From positions 1-64,000 of the forward strand of contig CANMLS010000015.1 of NCBI GenBank assembly GCA_947498785.1: a DNA stretch of 64,000 bases, given 5' to 3'. A program made the translations under genes and the position numbers. Under the pieces are notes generated by a model. It was not told the origin of the DNA. It ran no database searches and was given only the letters and a program-made list of their open reading frames with translations. This document shows, one piece after another, positions 10,040 through 18,829 of the stretch (positions are counted from its first letter, which is position 1; the number at the start of each line of letters is the position of its first letter). The stretch is from an uncultured Aquimarina sp. (lineage in GTDB: Bacteria; Bacteroidota; Bacteroidia; Flavobacteriales; Flavobacteriaceae).

Positions 10040-10272
10040 GATTAAGGGGATTATAGTCAATATCGCCAAAAACAAAAGGAACAGCAATAGGAGCAACCAT
10101 CACTATTTTGATAAAGAATTATATAAACAAAGGTATGTAATAGAGAGAACCAATGCTTGGATAGATAGTTACAGATCTGTGCTGAATAGATTTAACACTA
10201 CTACAACCAAGTTGGAAAGGATTCAACTATCTAACATTTATAACTATCGCTTAAAAAAAATAAAAATCTGAA
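10040..10272 (+). pseudogene. C-terminal remnant of an IS5-like DDE transposase
   Basis: Translation yields NIAKNKRN, then HYFDKELYKQRYVIERTNAW, then DSYRSVLNRFNTTTTKLERI up to a stop at 10269-10271. The E in YVIERTNAW is the catalytic Glu region typical of IS5-group transposases. The N-terminal half is missing and the block is joined to the unrelated IS1595 remnant upstream. Confidence 0.65.
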
Positions 10273-10462
10273 TGACTTCGTTACTAAAATTGGAATTCGA
10301 CTTCAAATAAAAATGTAAAGAATTATTGAATAATTAGGATTACAGTTATTTAGTACATGGTAAAAATATAGTTTGTTTTTTAAAAACAACTAAGCCAATA
10401 AGAAATTGACTTAAAGCATTGATTTTCTATGTGATAAAAGAATAATTCGGTTTATTTTTCTA

Positions 10463-10615
10463 ATGAAGAAAACCAATGTTGTCGTTAAAAATAATGAATT
10501 GCTCTCTGTTCTCCATCGACATTTTAAAGGAAAAATAAATTTGGCACATATAAAACTTGTCAAAAACGGATTCGTAATCAAGAGGTTAAGGACTCGATAC
10601 CTCTTCCCTCTATAG
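10463..10615 (+). pseudogene. N-terminal fragment of an IS4-like transposase (tentative)
   Basis: A 50-codon frame beginning MKKTNVVVKNNELLSVLHRH and continuing FKGKINLAHIKL. It resembles from memory the N-terminus of IS4-type transposases of flavobacteria, then runs into unrelated sequence and stops. It would be the third transposase fragment in 1.3 kb. Family assignment is uncertain. Confidence 0.35.
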
Positions 10616-10710
10616 AAAATAGGTATGTATTATGGGGATCTCTAACAAATTTTTGGCCATACTATGACCTGATACATTCTGTAAAATTCCAAATAGTTTT
10701 ACACTCCTAT

Positions 10711-13197
10711 TTAGCGTTTAATGCCTTGCTTCTTTACTTCTTTGACTACTGGATTTTTTCCGTTAACAATGTTGCTTATTGATGTCACAAGAGTAGTTAT
10801 AGCATCATTTTTGCGAGTATCAGATCTGGTGTGATCGCGTTCTATTTTTGAAGCTGTAGTGGCAGATTCATCTGTGTTTTTAAACTGTTTAGCGACTAAT
10901 GTCCCCGACATTTCATCCTTATAATTTGGTGACATATGATCTCTAAGGAATTCCTCAGCTTTTATTTGTGGTAGAAAAATTTCTTCTTTACCTGTTATCG
11001 CCTTTTGAGCTTCTCCTGCTTTTTCAACGATTTTCTCCAGTTGGTCTTTACTAAGCTTAGCATTTTTTATAGAAGTATCAATTGTACATTTTATTTTTTC
11101 CAAGTAGTGTTTAGAACCGAGAGTTGATAAATGTCCAATACCACTTATGATACCATCTATTTTCGTACGGGGTATTTTTAGGGTAGTACTTGATTTTTCT
11201 TTAGTTACTGTATCTCCATCTTTGTCCGTCTTATTGGTGTTCTTTGTACCACCAGAAACAGGTACTCCCATCGCACCTACAGTAAGTTGGGCAACAGATT
11301 CCGCTGTATTGGCAGTTGCCTGAACTAAACCAAAATACGCCTCTATCTTTTCTATATTATTTTCAGCTCCTTTTACTTCTGCATCAATATTGTTAGAAAT
11401 TTTTTCTAATTCTGTTATTAAAGGGTCTATATCATTTAAAGCAATAGTACCCGTGGTTAAGACACGATTTACCGAAAGCCCGTTATCTTCATAAGAACGC
11501 ATTTGGGTATTACCTTGCACTAAAGCTACATTTTGTATATCGGTATGTAAATCCTGAAAAATATTTTTTACGGTACTGTCTATTTTACCCGTCATCTGTT
11601 CGACCTCCTTTACGAAATTCTTAAGACTCGTATCATTTTTTTCAGGAATAACCCAGGGCTTTTCAGATTTAGGATTTATTGCATCTAGTATGTCTTTATT
11701 ATTCTGTATTTTATCCATAGTGATATTAAGACTTGCCTTAACAGTTACTGCTTTGTTTTTTACATTTTCGTTTTTTCTTTCAGTTCCGTTGAGGGTCTTA
11801 GACTTATCTATTTTTGTATCCAGAGTCTTTTGTGCTTCCTGAAGATTTTCATAAGCACTCACGTTCTGAATGATATTTTTATTGATATCTTTTTTATTTT
11901 CATTAATACCTAAGCGAAGTTTATTCTCCTGAACCTTATGTTGATCTTTACCTTCTCCATTTACAAAGTAATATGAAATATCTTTTTTGGCTACATTGTC
12001 TTTATTTTCACTAGGATCTATTAGTATTTCACTTAACTCTTTTTGAGATGTATCATAGGTATTTAATGCCTTTAGGTTCTCTAACAAAATAGGTCCTGTT
12101 TCTTTTGATGTAAAATTTGGTGATGTATTATTGACAATAGTATTTGTTGCACTTTCTATAACTTCCATTATTTGTTGCCTATGTTCATTTTCTATGTCAT
12201 CCAAAGTTTTCTGGCTTTCTTTGAAGAATTTTATATATTCATTTAAGGATGCAGTACTTTTGTCCAACTCTTCTAAATCAGTAGCTTTGCCTATTTCTTC
12301 TTTTAATTTATCTAGTTCACTTTCTATGTCGTTAATAACGATTTGATTATCACCACCTTCAATATCATCTACTTTTTTTAAACCCTCAGGCATTGTAATC
12401 GTCTTAGAACCTATATTTTGAGCATCAAGAGCAATAGCTTCATATAACTGTATTCGCGTATGATTAAGATCTTTTATGGGAGTAATATTATGATAGAAGT
12501 TGTTTTTTATTGGTTTTTCCCAATCGAACTTTTTTAGATCTTCAGTGGATATTTTTTTATCTACACTAAACTCTTTTACATTCTTGTTAATATTATCTTT
12601 TTGTGTTTTTAAATTTTCTAAAAGCTCCTTCGTATCTGATAATAATTGTAATGAATCTGCTCTGTTGATCTCCAAATTAGTGTCACCTTTTATTTGGTTT
12701 AATGTTTCTTCTATTGGTTTTAAAATATCATCTTTACCAGACTTATATTCATTTAAAAAACCTTTTACAAACTCAGGAGATTTATCTTTTAGTTGTTTTT
12801 GTAATTTTTCTATCTCTTTAATTTGTTCATTTTTTTCTTGGTTCGTATTCTGTTTTTCTTTTATTTTTCCTTCGAGAATCACTATTTCTTTATTTTTCTG
12901 GACTACCTGCGATTCTATTTTACTAGTATCTTGAGGAGTGCTAAAAATTGATGATAAAAATGATAGATTCTTTTTTTCTTTAATTTTATCTTCAGAATCT
13001 TTTATATCATCTGTGAGCTTTATTATTTCATTCTTATTCGTTTTTATTTCACTTTCAGAATCTTTGATTTCATTTGTTAATCTTTCCCGTATAAGAAATA
13101 AATTCTTTAAGATTTTTTCTACAACATTATTTTCTTGATTACCTTGATTGGGTGCATCTGCATTTAGGGGTGTTTCAAAACTGCTAAAATCTGGCAT
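10711..13197 (-). CDS. Giant coiled-coil protein at the end of the T4SS operon
   Basis: An 828-residue, very Lys/Glu/Asn-rich protein with no signal peptide. Long heptad-like helices dominate residues 20-175 (ERLTNEIKDSESEIKTNKNE, IKEKKN, VVQKNKEIVILEGKIKEKQN) and continue through about 620. A small low-charge segment with Gly/Ala (TVGAMGVPVSGG, about 640-655) is the only break. The C-terminus is basic (VVKEVKKQGIKR). No known family is recognised. It is the last gene of the leftward T4SS cluster, 36 bp after the PH-domain gene, and shares its strand and base composition. It could be a secreted substrate, a cytoplasmic scaffold or an adhesion component. Position argues for a role in the secretion system, but function is unknown. 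Confidence 0.75.
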   Translation of the reverse strand: MPDFSSFETPLNADAPNQGNQENNVVEKILKNLFLIRERLTNEIKDSESEIKTNKNEIIKLTDDIKDSEDKIKEKKNLSFLSSIFSTPQDTSKIESQVVQKNKEIVILEGKIKEKQNTNQEKNEQIKEIEKLQKQLKDKSPEFVKGFLNEYKSGKDDILKPIEETLNQIKGDTNLEINRADSLQLLSDTKELLENLKTQKDNINKNVKEFSVDKKISTEDLKKFDWEKPIKNNFYHNITPIKDLNHTRIQLYEAIALDAQNIGSKTITMPEGLKKVDDIEGGDNQIVINDIESELDKLKEEIGKATDLEELDKSTASLNEYIKFFKESQKTLDDIENEHRQQIMEVIESATNTIVNNTSPNFTSKETGPILLENLKALNTYDTSQKELSEILIDPSENKDNVAKKDISYYFVNGEGKDQHKVQENKLRLGINENKKDINKNIIQNVSAYENLQEAQKTLDTKIDKSKTLNGTERKNENVKNKAVTVKASLNITMDKIQNNKDILDAINPKSEKPWVIPEKNDTSLKNFVKEVEQMTGKIDSTVKNIFQDLHTDIQNVALVQGNTQMRSYEDNGLSVNRVLTTGTIALNDIDPLITELEKISNNIDAEVKGAENNIEKIEAYFGLVQATANTAESVAQLTVGAMGVPVSGGTKNTNKTDKDGDTVTKEKSSTTLKIPRTKIDGIISGIGHLSTLGSKHYLEKIKCTIDTSIKNAKLSKDQLEKIVEKAGEAQKAITGKEEIFLPQIKAEEFLRDHMSPNYKDEMSGTLVAKQFKNTDESATTASKIERDHTRSDTRKNDAITTLVTSISNIVNGKNPVVKEVKKQGIKR

Positions 13198-13233
13198 AAT
13201 CTTATTATTTTAAAATTTAACTATATTAATACG

Positions 13234-13656
13234 CTATCTAAAATCGACTTCTCTCACCATTTTAAGATCTCTACGCTGATCTATAGCTTTGCGTAAGGAT
13301 TCTTTGAGTTCTTTTCCGTTTTTAATTCCTTTTAATTTTAATACTGGGTTAGATTGATCTGTGGTATCCAGAATAATAATAGATACTCCAAACAGACGAA
13401 GAAAAAATGGTTGGTGATGTTTCAGGTCTTTTACTCTATACAACTCCAGTTCGTCAGTGGTTTTTGATAAAATCCCTTTGTGCTCAATGATCCTTTCATT
13501 GGTTACCTCTAGCTTGTTTAACTTCGTGTCATAATATTTCCAGAGTGCTAAAAGAATTCCTAACCCAAATACAAGTGTCAATGGGATACAGAGCATATAA
13601 AAGGCACAATTGATCCATTGTGATGGACTCCCAGTCCAAATCATTTTTTCTTCCAT
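13234..13656 (-). CDS. Bacterial PH-domain membrane protein
   Basis: A 140-residue protein of the bPH2/YdbS type. Residues 1-12 form a short N-terminal strand (MIWTGSPS), residues 17-43 a long hydrophobic hairpin, and residues about 47-125 the PH-like beta domain with the signature KLEVTNERIIEHKGIL and VSIIILDTTD. It follows traK by only 6 bp, so it is in the T4SS operon. Bacterial PH proteins organise membrane complexes. Such a gene is not part of the standard CTnDOT-type tra set as I know it, which makes it an accessory candidate. Confidence 0.75.
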   Translation of the reverse strand: MEEKMIWTGSPSQWINCAFYMLCIPLTLVFGLGILLALWKYYDTKLNKLEVTNERIIEHKGILSKTTDELELYRVKDLKHHQPFFLRLFGVSIIILDTTDQSNPVLKLKGIKNGKELKESLRKAIDQRRDLKMVREVDFR

Positions 13657-13662
13657 TATAAA

Positions 13663-14286
13663 TTAGTTTGTTTTAATGACTTGTGTTTTTACATTATAAT
13701 TCTCTATTAACAATCCGTGTGGGTTTTTTTCGGTTCTAGACACATTATGGAGATCAAATGTAGCTGTCATTTTATCTACACTTTCTGATTTCTGATAGAC
13801 TCTGTTTACTTTTAGCTTACCATACAAAACCCCTTGATACGGTACTGATTTATCATCTATTTTTATCGAATCTATTTCTAGCTTTTGTACCAGATTTTGC
13901 GATTCTATAGTAGAATAGTGCCCTTGCGCTTTTAAGGAAAGATATAATTGCTTTCCTGTCGCGCCAATGAGATAAAGGGATTCTCCTATTTTTCTTTCAT
14001 AACTAAATTGATCAAACTCCCAGAACAGTTTATGAAATGTCTTGGCGTGATTAATGATCTCTGGTTTTCTGTAAGAATCTACCTCTGATGATGTTACTCT
14101 TCTTGCAAATGCCGCACGTCCATCTTCTGTAAGAACAAAGGTGGTTTCTGTAAATGTTTTACTAATCATAAATGACCAATATAAGCTACCACCAGTGACA
14201 AGTAATGATATTATCAGGCAAATCATTAAAGATCTTTTTGCCAGAGAAAAACTGGATGGAATATCCTTTAATGCTTTTAAATCCAT
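13663..14286 (-). CDS. traK: Conjugative-transfer protein TraK (VirB8-like)
   Basis: A 207-residue bitopic inner-membrane protein with a short cytoplasmic N-terminus, one transmembrane helix (about 21-42) and a periplasmic NTF2-like domain. The segment EIINHAKTFHKLFWEFDQFS (about 92-111) matches the conserved HVRRFHELFF-type motif of Bacteroidetes TraK. VirB8 proteins nucleate the T4SS inner-membrane complex. It sits between traE (239 bp upstream, separated by an inverted-repeat element) and the PH-domain gene. Confidence 0.85.
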   Translation of the reverse strand: MDLKALKDIPSSFSLAKRSLMICLIISLLVTGGSLYWSFMISKTFTETTFVLTEDGRAAFARRVTSSEVDSYRKPEIINHAKTFHKLFWEFDQFSYERKIGESLYLIGATGKQLYLSLKAQGHYSTIESQNLVQKLEIDSIKIDDKSVPYQGVLYGKLKVNRVYQKSESVDKMTATFDLHNVSRTEKNPHGLLIENYNVKTQVIKTN

Positions 14287-14301
14287 ATTTTTTTGTTTAC
14301 G

Positions 14302-14461
14302 AATATTTAGAAGTGTCTAGATGGGTTATTTAGGTTTTTATAGGAATGTCAAAATAATTTCTTTAATCCTAAAAGGATTTTGGAGGAATTAAATTTTAAC
14401 TCATTCTATAGATATTTTACTTTTGGAGATAAATAACGAAGTAGACACTTCTAAAAATATT
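14302..14461. repeat. 160-bp unit with terminal inverted repeats between traE and traK
   Basis: The left end reads AATATTTAGAAGTGTCTA (14302-14319) and the right end TAGACACTTCTAAAAATATT (14442-14461), its complement apart from a 2-base size difference. After a 4-base mismatch the inverted match continues inward with GTTATTTA. The interior contains a small hairpin (AATCCT AA AGGATT). It could be a MITE-like insertion or a long RNA stem acting on traK expression within the operon. Confidence 0.5.
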
Positions 14462-14525
14462 GATTAATAATGATGCAATAAGAGGCTCTGAATTAGCAAA
14501 AATTAATCCTCTTATTCTTTCTCTA

Positions 14526-14852
14526 TTACGTTAGAAATACGTTAGCTATAAGATCAACCAGTCCAAATATGGAAAGACCTATTACAAATCTTATAAAGTT
14601 TTTCTGGGCACTTTCATTTCCTTGCATATATTGAATAAAAATGAGGAACCCCCCGACAATAGCAAAAACAGCTACTCCTACATTTAAGACACTCTTTAAT
14701 GTATCTTTCCATGTATTCATTTTAGTTATAATATTACTTGATTGTGATTGAGCTAATATTGGACTAACATTAAACAAGAGCAATAAAAAAAAGGTGACAA
14801 ATGATAATTTTCTAGTTTTCATAATACTGAAATTTGATTTTTGATTTTTCAT
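14526..14852 (-). CDS. traE: TraE-family (DUF4134) pilin-like protein, VirB2-like
   Basis: A 108-residue small exported protein. A cleavable signal peptide ends near ILAQ (about residue 35, or 25 if Met11 at base 14822 is the start). Two hydrophobic helices follow (LNVGVAVFAIVGGFLIFIQYM and FIRFVIGLSIFGLVDLIANVF). The pattern is that of DUF4134/TraE of Bacteroidetes conjugation systems, the VirB2 pilin analogue. It is followed in the operon by traK and preceded by traF. Confidence 0.82.
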   Translation of the reverse strand: MKNQKSNFSIMKTRKLSFVTFFLLLLFNVSPILAQSQSSNIITKMNTWKDTLKSVLNVGVAVFAIVGGFLIFIQYMQGNESAQKNFIRFVIGLSIFGLVDLIANVFLT

Positions 14853-15021
14853 GTATAATTATTTATTGATTTATGATTTGATTTTTAAAATAGGAGGTTT
14901 TACTCTGCTTGTTTTTGGCGTAAGGAGTACCTGACCAACTCTTTTTATAAAAACAGAGAGGTGTATTGGTATCTTATCTAAAAAAATAAGAGTTTATGAA
15001 TGTTCTGAACCTGTCGAGATG

Positions 15022-15050
15022 TCTAAAAAAGATATGGTTTATCTTTTAGA
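15022..15050 (-). other. Hairpin between traF and traE
   Basis: TCTAAAA...AGATA pairs with TATCTTTTAGA around a short loop in the 215-bp gap between traF and traE. It is AT-rich and has no long T-tract, so it may be a processing or attenuation site rather than a terminator. The rest of the gap shows nothing else recognisable. Confidence 0.3.
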
Positions 15051-15067
15051 AACTTGAGATAAACATC

Positions 15068-15367
15068 CTACGAACTATCTGAAGGAGTAGTGTTTTTGAC
15101 CATATCCTTTATAGATTTGTTTATATGAATACATTTTATCCCTGACTGAAATTTTATAAGATTAACCAATTCTTTTTTGCCTGAATATTTTTTACAAACC
15201 ATCAAATACCCTCCAGAAATGATAGGGAAAATGAAGGCTACAAAAAAATAAGTGAATATGGTAAATAAGAATAGCATGATCCCTAATACACATACCACTA
15301 CCATTTTTAAGTCTAATCCCATTACGATGGGTTTTTTCTCTAATACTTTAGGTGTTCTATAATTCAT
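15068..15367 (-). CDS. traF: TraF-family (DUF4133) protein, VirB3-like
   Basis: A 99-residue inner-membrane protein. It opens with YRTPKVLEKKPIVMGLDLK, which fits the conserved N-terminal INKGI-type segment of DUF4133, followed by two adjacent transmembrane helices (about 23-62) and a short cytoplasmic tail. VirB3-like proteins work with the VirB4 ATPase. It begins 25 bp after traJ ends. Confidence 0.82.
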   Translation of the reverse strand: MNYRTPKVLEKKPIVMGLDLKMVVVCVLGIMLFLFTIFTYFFVAFIFPIISGGYLMVCKKYSGKKELVNLIKFQSGIKCIHINKSIKDMVKNTTPSDSS

Positions 15368-15392
15368 ACTTTCGTATTTTAATTTTTAGTAG

Positions 15393-16277
15393 TTATTTTT
15401 TGGCAGATTTTGCCATAGAGTTCTTTACAGATTTTGCCATTTTACTCATTCCTCCTTTCATTCCTCCTTTGATTCCTTCTGCAACACTCTTACCTACGTT
15501 ATTACCAATCGAACTCCCTTGACTGACCAGCATATTTGCATATTTAGGCACTTGCAAAATTGTAAATATCATAACCAGTTGAAGTGCTACAGATAGTAGG
15601 ACATCAGTAAAACTTGTCCCGGTTACTGGAAGAAGAAGGATGATCATTTTTATTATCTTTAATACTGGCAACCACAATAACACAGATAAGAAACCAAAAA
15701 ACCAACTGCTTAATACTTTTTGGTTTCCTATAATTAGGGAAAGAGGCAATACAAAAACACCAAGAATTAGGTATATATATTTAGTAATTAATTGTCGAAA
15801 CATTATATACCCACCTGCTACAGAAGCAACAAAGTAAATCAGTAAATGGATGATCTCTAGAAAAGGGTTGATTTGCATGATATCATAAACACCACTACCT
15901 TCTGCACCAGTAGATTGTACATGAGTAATCGAACCTCTAAAAGCTAGCTCGAAATTATTAGGATCGTTTATACCACTTGTTTGTAGAGCTATTGCATCAA
16001 TAATTTGTCCTATTAAATCTACAGGTTGTAGGAGCAAAAGATCAATGAGGTCTTTATATAACGTCATAGCAGCCAATACCAATACTGGTTGTATGATAGC
16101 ATAAGGATCTAATCGATCCTCGGGATTAGCCATATACCGCATCACCTTATAGCCCACAAAAATAAAGACAATACCTGACCCCAGAATCATTGCATATGGC
16201 AATATTTCTGTAACAAAATTTTCTATTTTGGGTCGAAGTGTTGTTTCAAAATTTTCAACTACTTGTATTAAATCCAT
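15393..16277 (-). CDS. traJ: TraJ, polytopic T4SS inner-membrane protein (VirB6-like)
   Basis: A 294-residue protein with about six hydrophobic helices (about 28-50, 62-85, 140-160, 165-185, 195-220 and 225-245), a periplasmic loop rich in polar residues (about 100-135) and a Gly/Lys-rich C-terminal tail (MKGGMSKMAKSVKNSMAKS). The N-terminus and the segment YAMILGSGIVFIFVGYKV fit the conjugative transposon TraJ family, the VirB6 analogue that forms the inner-membrane channel. It follows a VirB5-like gene by 6 bp and precedes traF. Confidence 0.85.
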   Translation of the reverse strand: MDLIQVVENFETTLRPKIENFVTEILPYAMILGSGIVFIFVGYKVMRYMANPEDRLDPYAIIQPVLVLAAMTLYKDLIDLLLLQPVDLIGQIIDAIALQTSGINDPNNFELAFRGSITHVQSTGAEGSGVYDIMQINPFLEIIHLLIYFVASVAGGYIMFRQLITKYIYLILGVFVLPLSLIIGNQKVLSSWFFGFLSVLLWLPVLKIIKMIILLLPVTGTSFTDVLLSVALQLVMIFTILQVPKYANMLVSQGSSIGNNVGKSVAEGIKGGMKGGMSKMAKSVKNSMAKSAKK

Positions 16278-16283
16278 CGTATT

Positions 16284-16865
16284 TTATTTTTTTATAAGTA
16301 CCCTATTAAGTGTTGCCAGATTATCCAACTTATTTTCAATGTCCATTACATTAGCTCTGATCTCTATAACACGTATCAATAATTTCAGGAATGCTGTATA
16401 ATTATAACCAGCCCCACCACTGAGCGCAATTGAACCTTCTTGATAAATATGGTCTTTTTGAATACGTTCCAGATATTTTTTTTCTAAATAAAGTTCAGAT
16501 TCATATCGTTGAAGTCCATGTCTTAGGTAAACTTTATTTAGGATGTTGACGCGTTTTATGAGTTCATCTATTTTTAATTTTGTTATTACTAGAGCAGTAG
16601 ATGTTGCCGCGTTAATCTTAGCAGAACCCAAAGCACTCACTTGAGCATTTCTTTTTTTTTCATATTCTTTTTCTAATGTTCCCAATCGATTAAAAAGTCC
16701 TTTTTGTTGATCTCTTAAGATTATTTCTGCTACTAAAGCACCTGTAATAGCAATTTTTTGACCTGCTACTACTTCATCAAAAAAGTCCCAAGATTGAGAT
16801 TGTGCTACCACAATATCACACCACCCAAATATTATTATTACTAATGTTTGTTTAATAACTTTCAT
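16284..16865 (-). CDS. Exported VirB5/TraI-like protein, paralogue 1
   Basis: A 193-residue protein with a signal peptide (about 1-22, cut near IVVAQSQ) and then mostly helical sequence (LGTLEKEYEKKRNAQ, KLKIDELIKRVNILNKV). The C-terminus (DIENKLDNLATLNRVLIKK) resembles that of the protein at 17489 (NNDLNQSELNRLLLKK), so the two are probably paralogues. Its position just before traJ is that of TraI/VirB5 in Bacteroidetes T4SS, where VirB5-like proteins sit at the pilus tip or stabilise VirB6. It overlaps the preceding gene by 14 nt. Confidence 0.6.
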   Translation of the reverse strand: MKVIKQTLVIIIFGWCDIVVAQSQSWDFFDEVVAGQKIAITGALVAEIILRDQQKGLFNRLGTLEKEYEKKRNAQVSALGSAKINAATSTALVITKLKIDELIKRVNILNKVYLRHGLQRYESELYLEKKYLERIQKDHIYQEGSIALSGGAGYNYTAFLKLLIRVIEIRANVMDIENKLDNLATLNRVLIKK

Positions 16866-17367
16866 TCTCCAGCGTTATATTGATTACATTTTCTAGTGAT
16901 GCCATAAAGAGGAATATCCGTTCGCCTTCAGAGAGATAAATATCTCCTGACAAATAGTTGTCAATTAGTAGTTTCTCTTTAAGGAATTTTTTTCTAAATC
17001 TATTCCTTATGGCAATATTTTTAAATAATGTTGCGTTCACAGGATTACTAATTGGATACTTTTTTTCGATATAACTATAACTTGTTTTCTGTATAAAAAA
17101 TTTAACTGAATTACCATTGCCCACAAGTGATGGAGTTATAGATTTTAATTTTAAATATTCATAATCAACCGCTCTTTGAAGCATTCCTGAGTACCATACA
17201 CTTGTAGCTGTTTTTGTAGCAATATTTCTATTTTCTTTACTTATTTCACTATAAGCTTTTTTAGAAAACATGTCGTTTTTATATGTTGGTATCGTGATTG
17301 TTATATTGACTTGTGATTTCACACTCGACATACTCCAGACAGCACATATAAATAGTAATAATCGCAT
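16852..17367 (-). CDS. Small exported T4SS-associated protein, 2
   Basis: A 171-residue protein with a clear signal peptide (about 1-18, cut after SSVKS), then beta-type sequence (VNITITIPTYKN) and helices with basic clusters (IRNRFRKKFLKEK). No family is recognised. It lies in the five-gene run between traN and traJ, and its stop overlaps the start of the VirB5-like gene by 14 nt. A structural or adhesin role in the secretion apparatus is inferred only from position. Confidence 0.6.
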   Translation of the reverse strand: MRLLLFICAVWSMSSVKSQVNITITIPTYKNDMFSKKAYSEISKENRNIATKTATSVWYSGMLQRAVDYEYLKLKSITPSLVGNGNSVKFFIQKTSYSYIEKKYPISNPVNATLFKNIAIRNRFRKKFLKEKLLIDNYLSGDIYLSEGERIFLFMASLENVINITLENESY

Positions 17368-17488
17368 TTTTATGTTTTTTTAATATTTACCTAAAAACTC
17401 GTTCTTTTTTATTGCCAATACTTAATTTCTTCTGTTAAGAAACATGTTGTAGTATTGATCTTTCTGAAAATATTTTAGCTATACAGTT

Positions 17489-18034
17489 TTATTTTTTTAA
17501 CAATAACCTATTTAATTCGCTTTGATTTAAATCATTATTTATAATATCTACTTGTCTTTCTAGTATGGTAAGTGATTCTATAATATCATGATAAAAGTTT
17601 ATTTCTTCTCCTAAAAGCACAAATACTCTAGGAAGTTCATTTTTTGCAAATCCATTTTTTAAGTTATAAACTTGCCTCTCTAGGAGGTCAATGTTTTTCT
17701 TTCTTTCCTTTTTTTTTGAATAAAATAATAGACCAAGTCTTGTATTTCTATAGCTTAAATCAAGGAGTTTTTTATCAATTTCATCAAACCTCTTATTAAT
17801 ATAATTCGCTATAAAATTGGTTGCAATTTCTCCTCCCAAAAGATATTTTAGCCTTTTTCTAAAATCATTTCGAAAATTACGAACACTTGTTGTTAATCTA
17901 GATTCACTATCTCCTAGTTTTTTATATTCTATAGTATGGGCTATTGAAAGAGCATTAGAACCGACATCCACCAAAGGTTGTTGTCCAAATAAACCTGTAC
18001 ATTGCATGAAATATATAAGTACTATTTTTTTCAT
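17489..18034 (-). CDS. Exported VirB5/TraI-like protein, paralogue 3
   Basis: A 181-residue protein with a signal peptide (about 1-18, cut after GLFGQ), a Lys/Arg-rich helical body (FRNDFRKRLKYLLGGEIATN, NIDLLERQVYNLKNGF) and the C-terminal motif shared with the 16284 protein (NDLNQSELNRLLLKK). It is probably another VirB5-like subunit. It is flanked by 121-bp and 165-bp gaps without recognisable genes. Confidence 0.6.
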   Translation of the reverse strand: MKKIVLIYFMQCTGLFGQQPLVDVGSNALSIAHTIEYKKLGDSESRLTTSVRNFRNDFRKRLKYLLGGEIATNFIANYINKRFDEIDKKLLDLSYRNTRLGLLFYSKKKERKKNIDLLERQVYNLKNGFAKNELPRVFVLLGEEINFYHDIIESLTILERQVDIINNDLNQSELNRLLLKK

Positions 18035-18199
18035 TTTTTCTATTTGTTCATAAAATTAAAATCTAAACCGATAGCTAAATATTTTTAGTAATAACTTTTA
18101 CATAAGTATGTTTCCTTATCTTTTACTTCATTTAAATTATTATATTAAGTCAGTAGATGTTTTTTAAAGAGAAACTATTAAGGTTCAATGGCCAAAGAA

Positions 18200-18799
18200 T
18201 CACAATACAATGTCTAAAGCCTTTAATAATTTCAGTAATTCTGTTTTATTTTCTACAGCATATGCTGCTGCGGGTAACAGAAGTAATTTTCTAATGACCT
18301 TATCATTTTTAGAATAAAGCTTTATCAATTTATTTCTTAGCCTATATATCTGCTGCCTGTTATCTGTATGTATCGCTTTGTTATCTATAGTATTGAGAAA
18401 CGCCAAGGCTAGCTTGTCGCTATTTATTCTTTTTATGTATTCTTTTTTATTATTGGTCAGATATGAAGCGTTGCTATATGAAGCTATTGTACTTCCTGTA
18501 GCAAAAACACCCGTGATTGTCATTGCTTTTTTAAATTTTTTATCTTGCTCAATGTCATATTTTGTTTTTGCATAATCATTCCTTAATAAATCTTCTTGAT
18601 TTCTGATCATTTGCTTTAAGGAATTATTCATTTTATGTAACGATGCGTCACGTAATGCTATAGCGATAATTATTTCGGTCAATTTTTTTCGGGTGTCAGA
18701 ATCATTGTTAGCATGATGCCAATGAAAATGTACGAACTGTCCTTGAATACAAGAAAAACTTAATAACATACAAAGTGAAATTAAAACTTTAGCATTCAT
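18200..18799 (-). CDS. Small exported T4SS-associated protein, 4
   Basis: A 199-residue protein. The signal peptide (about 1-20) contains a possible lipobox (LLSFSCIQG), so it may be a lipoprotein. A His-rich start follows (FVHFHWHHANN), then helices (LRDASLHKMNNSLKQMIRNQ) that loosely recall the LRDQQKGLFNRLGTLEKEY region of the VirB5-like protein at 16284. A short Gly/Ala-rich hydrophobic stretch sits near residue 95. It is probably a member of the same VirB5-like set, but the similarity is weak. Confidence 0.5.
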   Translation of the reverse strand: MNAKVLISLCMLLSFSCIQGQFVHFHWHHANNDSDTRKKLTEIIIAIALRDASLHKMNNSLKQMIRNQEDLLRNDYAKTKYDIEQDKKFKKAMTITGVFATGSTIASYSNASYLTNNKKEYIKRINSDKLALAFLNTIDNKAIHTDNRQQIYRLRNKLIKLYSKNDKVIRKLLLLPAAAYAVENKTELLKLLKALDIVL

Positions 18800-18829
18800 A
18801 ATTGTGATAGGATTTTGTTTGACTCATAC

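Noticed and set aside
10560..10620. A possible second tRNA fragment (GGATTCGTAATC followed by a hairpin AAGAGGT...ACCTCTT resembling a T-arm) at the left end of the T4SS cluster.
   Set aside because: The anticodon stem does not pair and the T-loop has a 7-base excess; the bases are also explained as the end of a transposase fragment. It would matter only if it matched a real tRNA-Thr gene.
12131..13138. Several plus-strand frames (71, 144 and 66 codons) opposite the coiled-coil gene.
   Set aside because: They are antisense shadows of a highly repetitive Lys/Glu-coding sequence; their Ser/Phe-rich products are an artefact of reverse-complement codon use.
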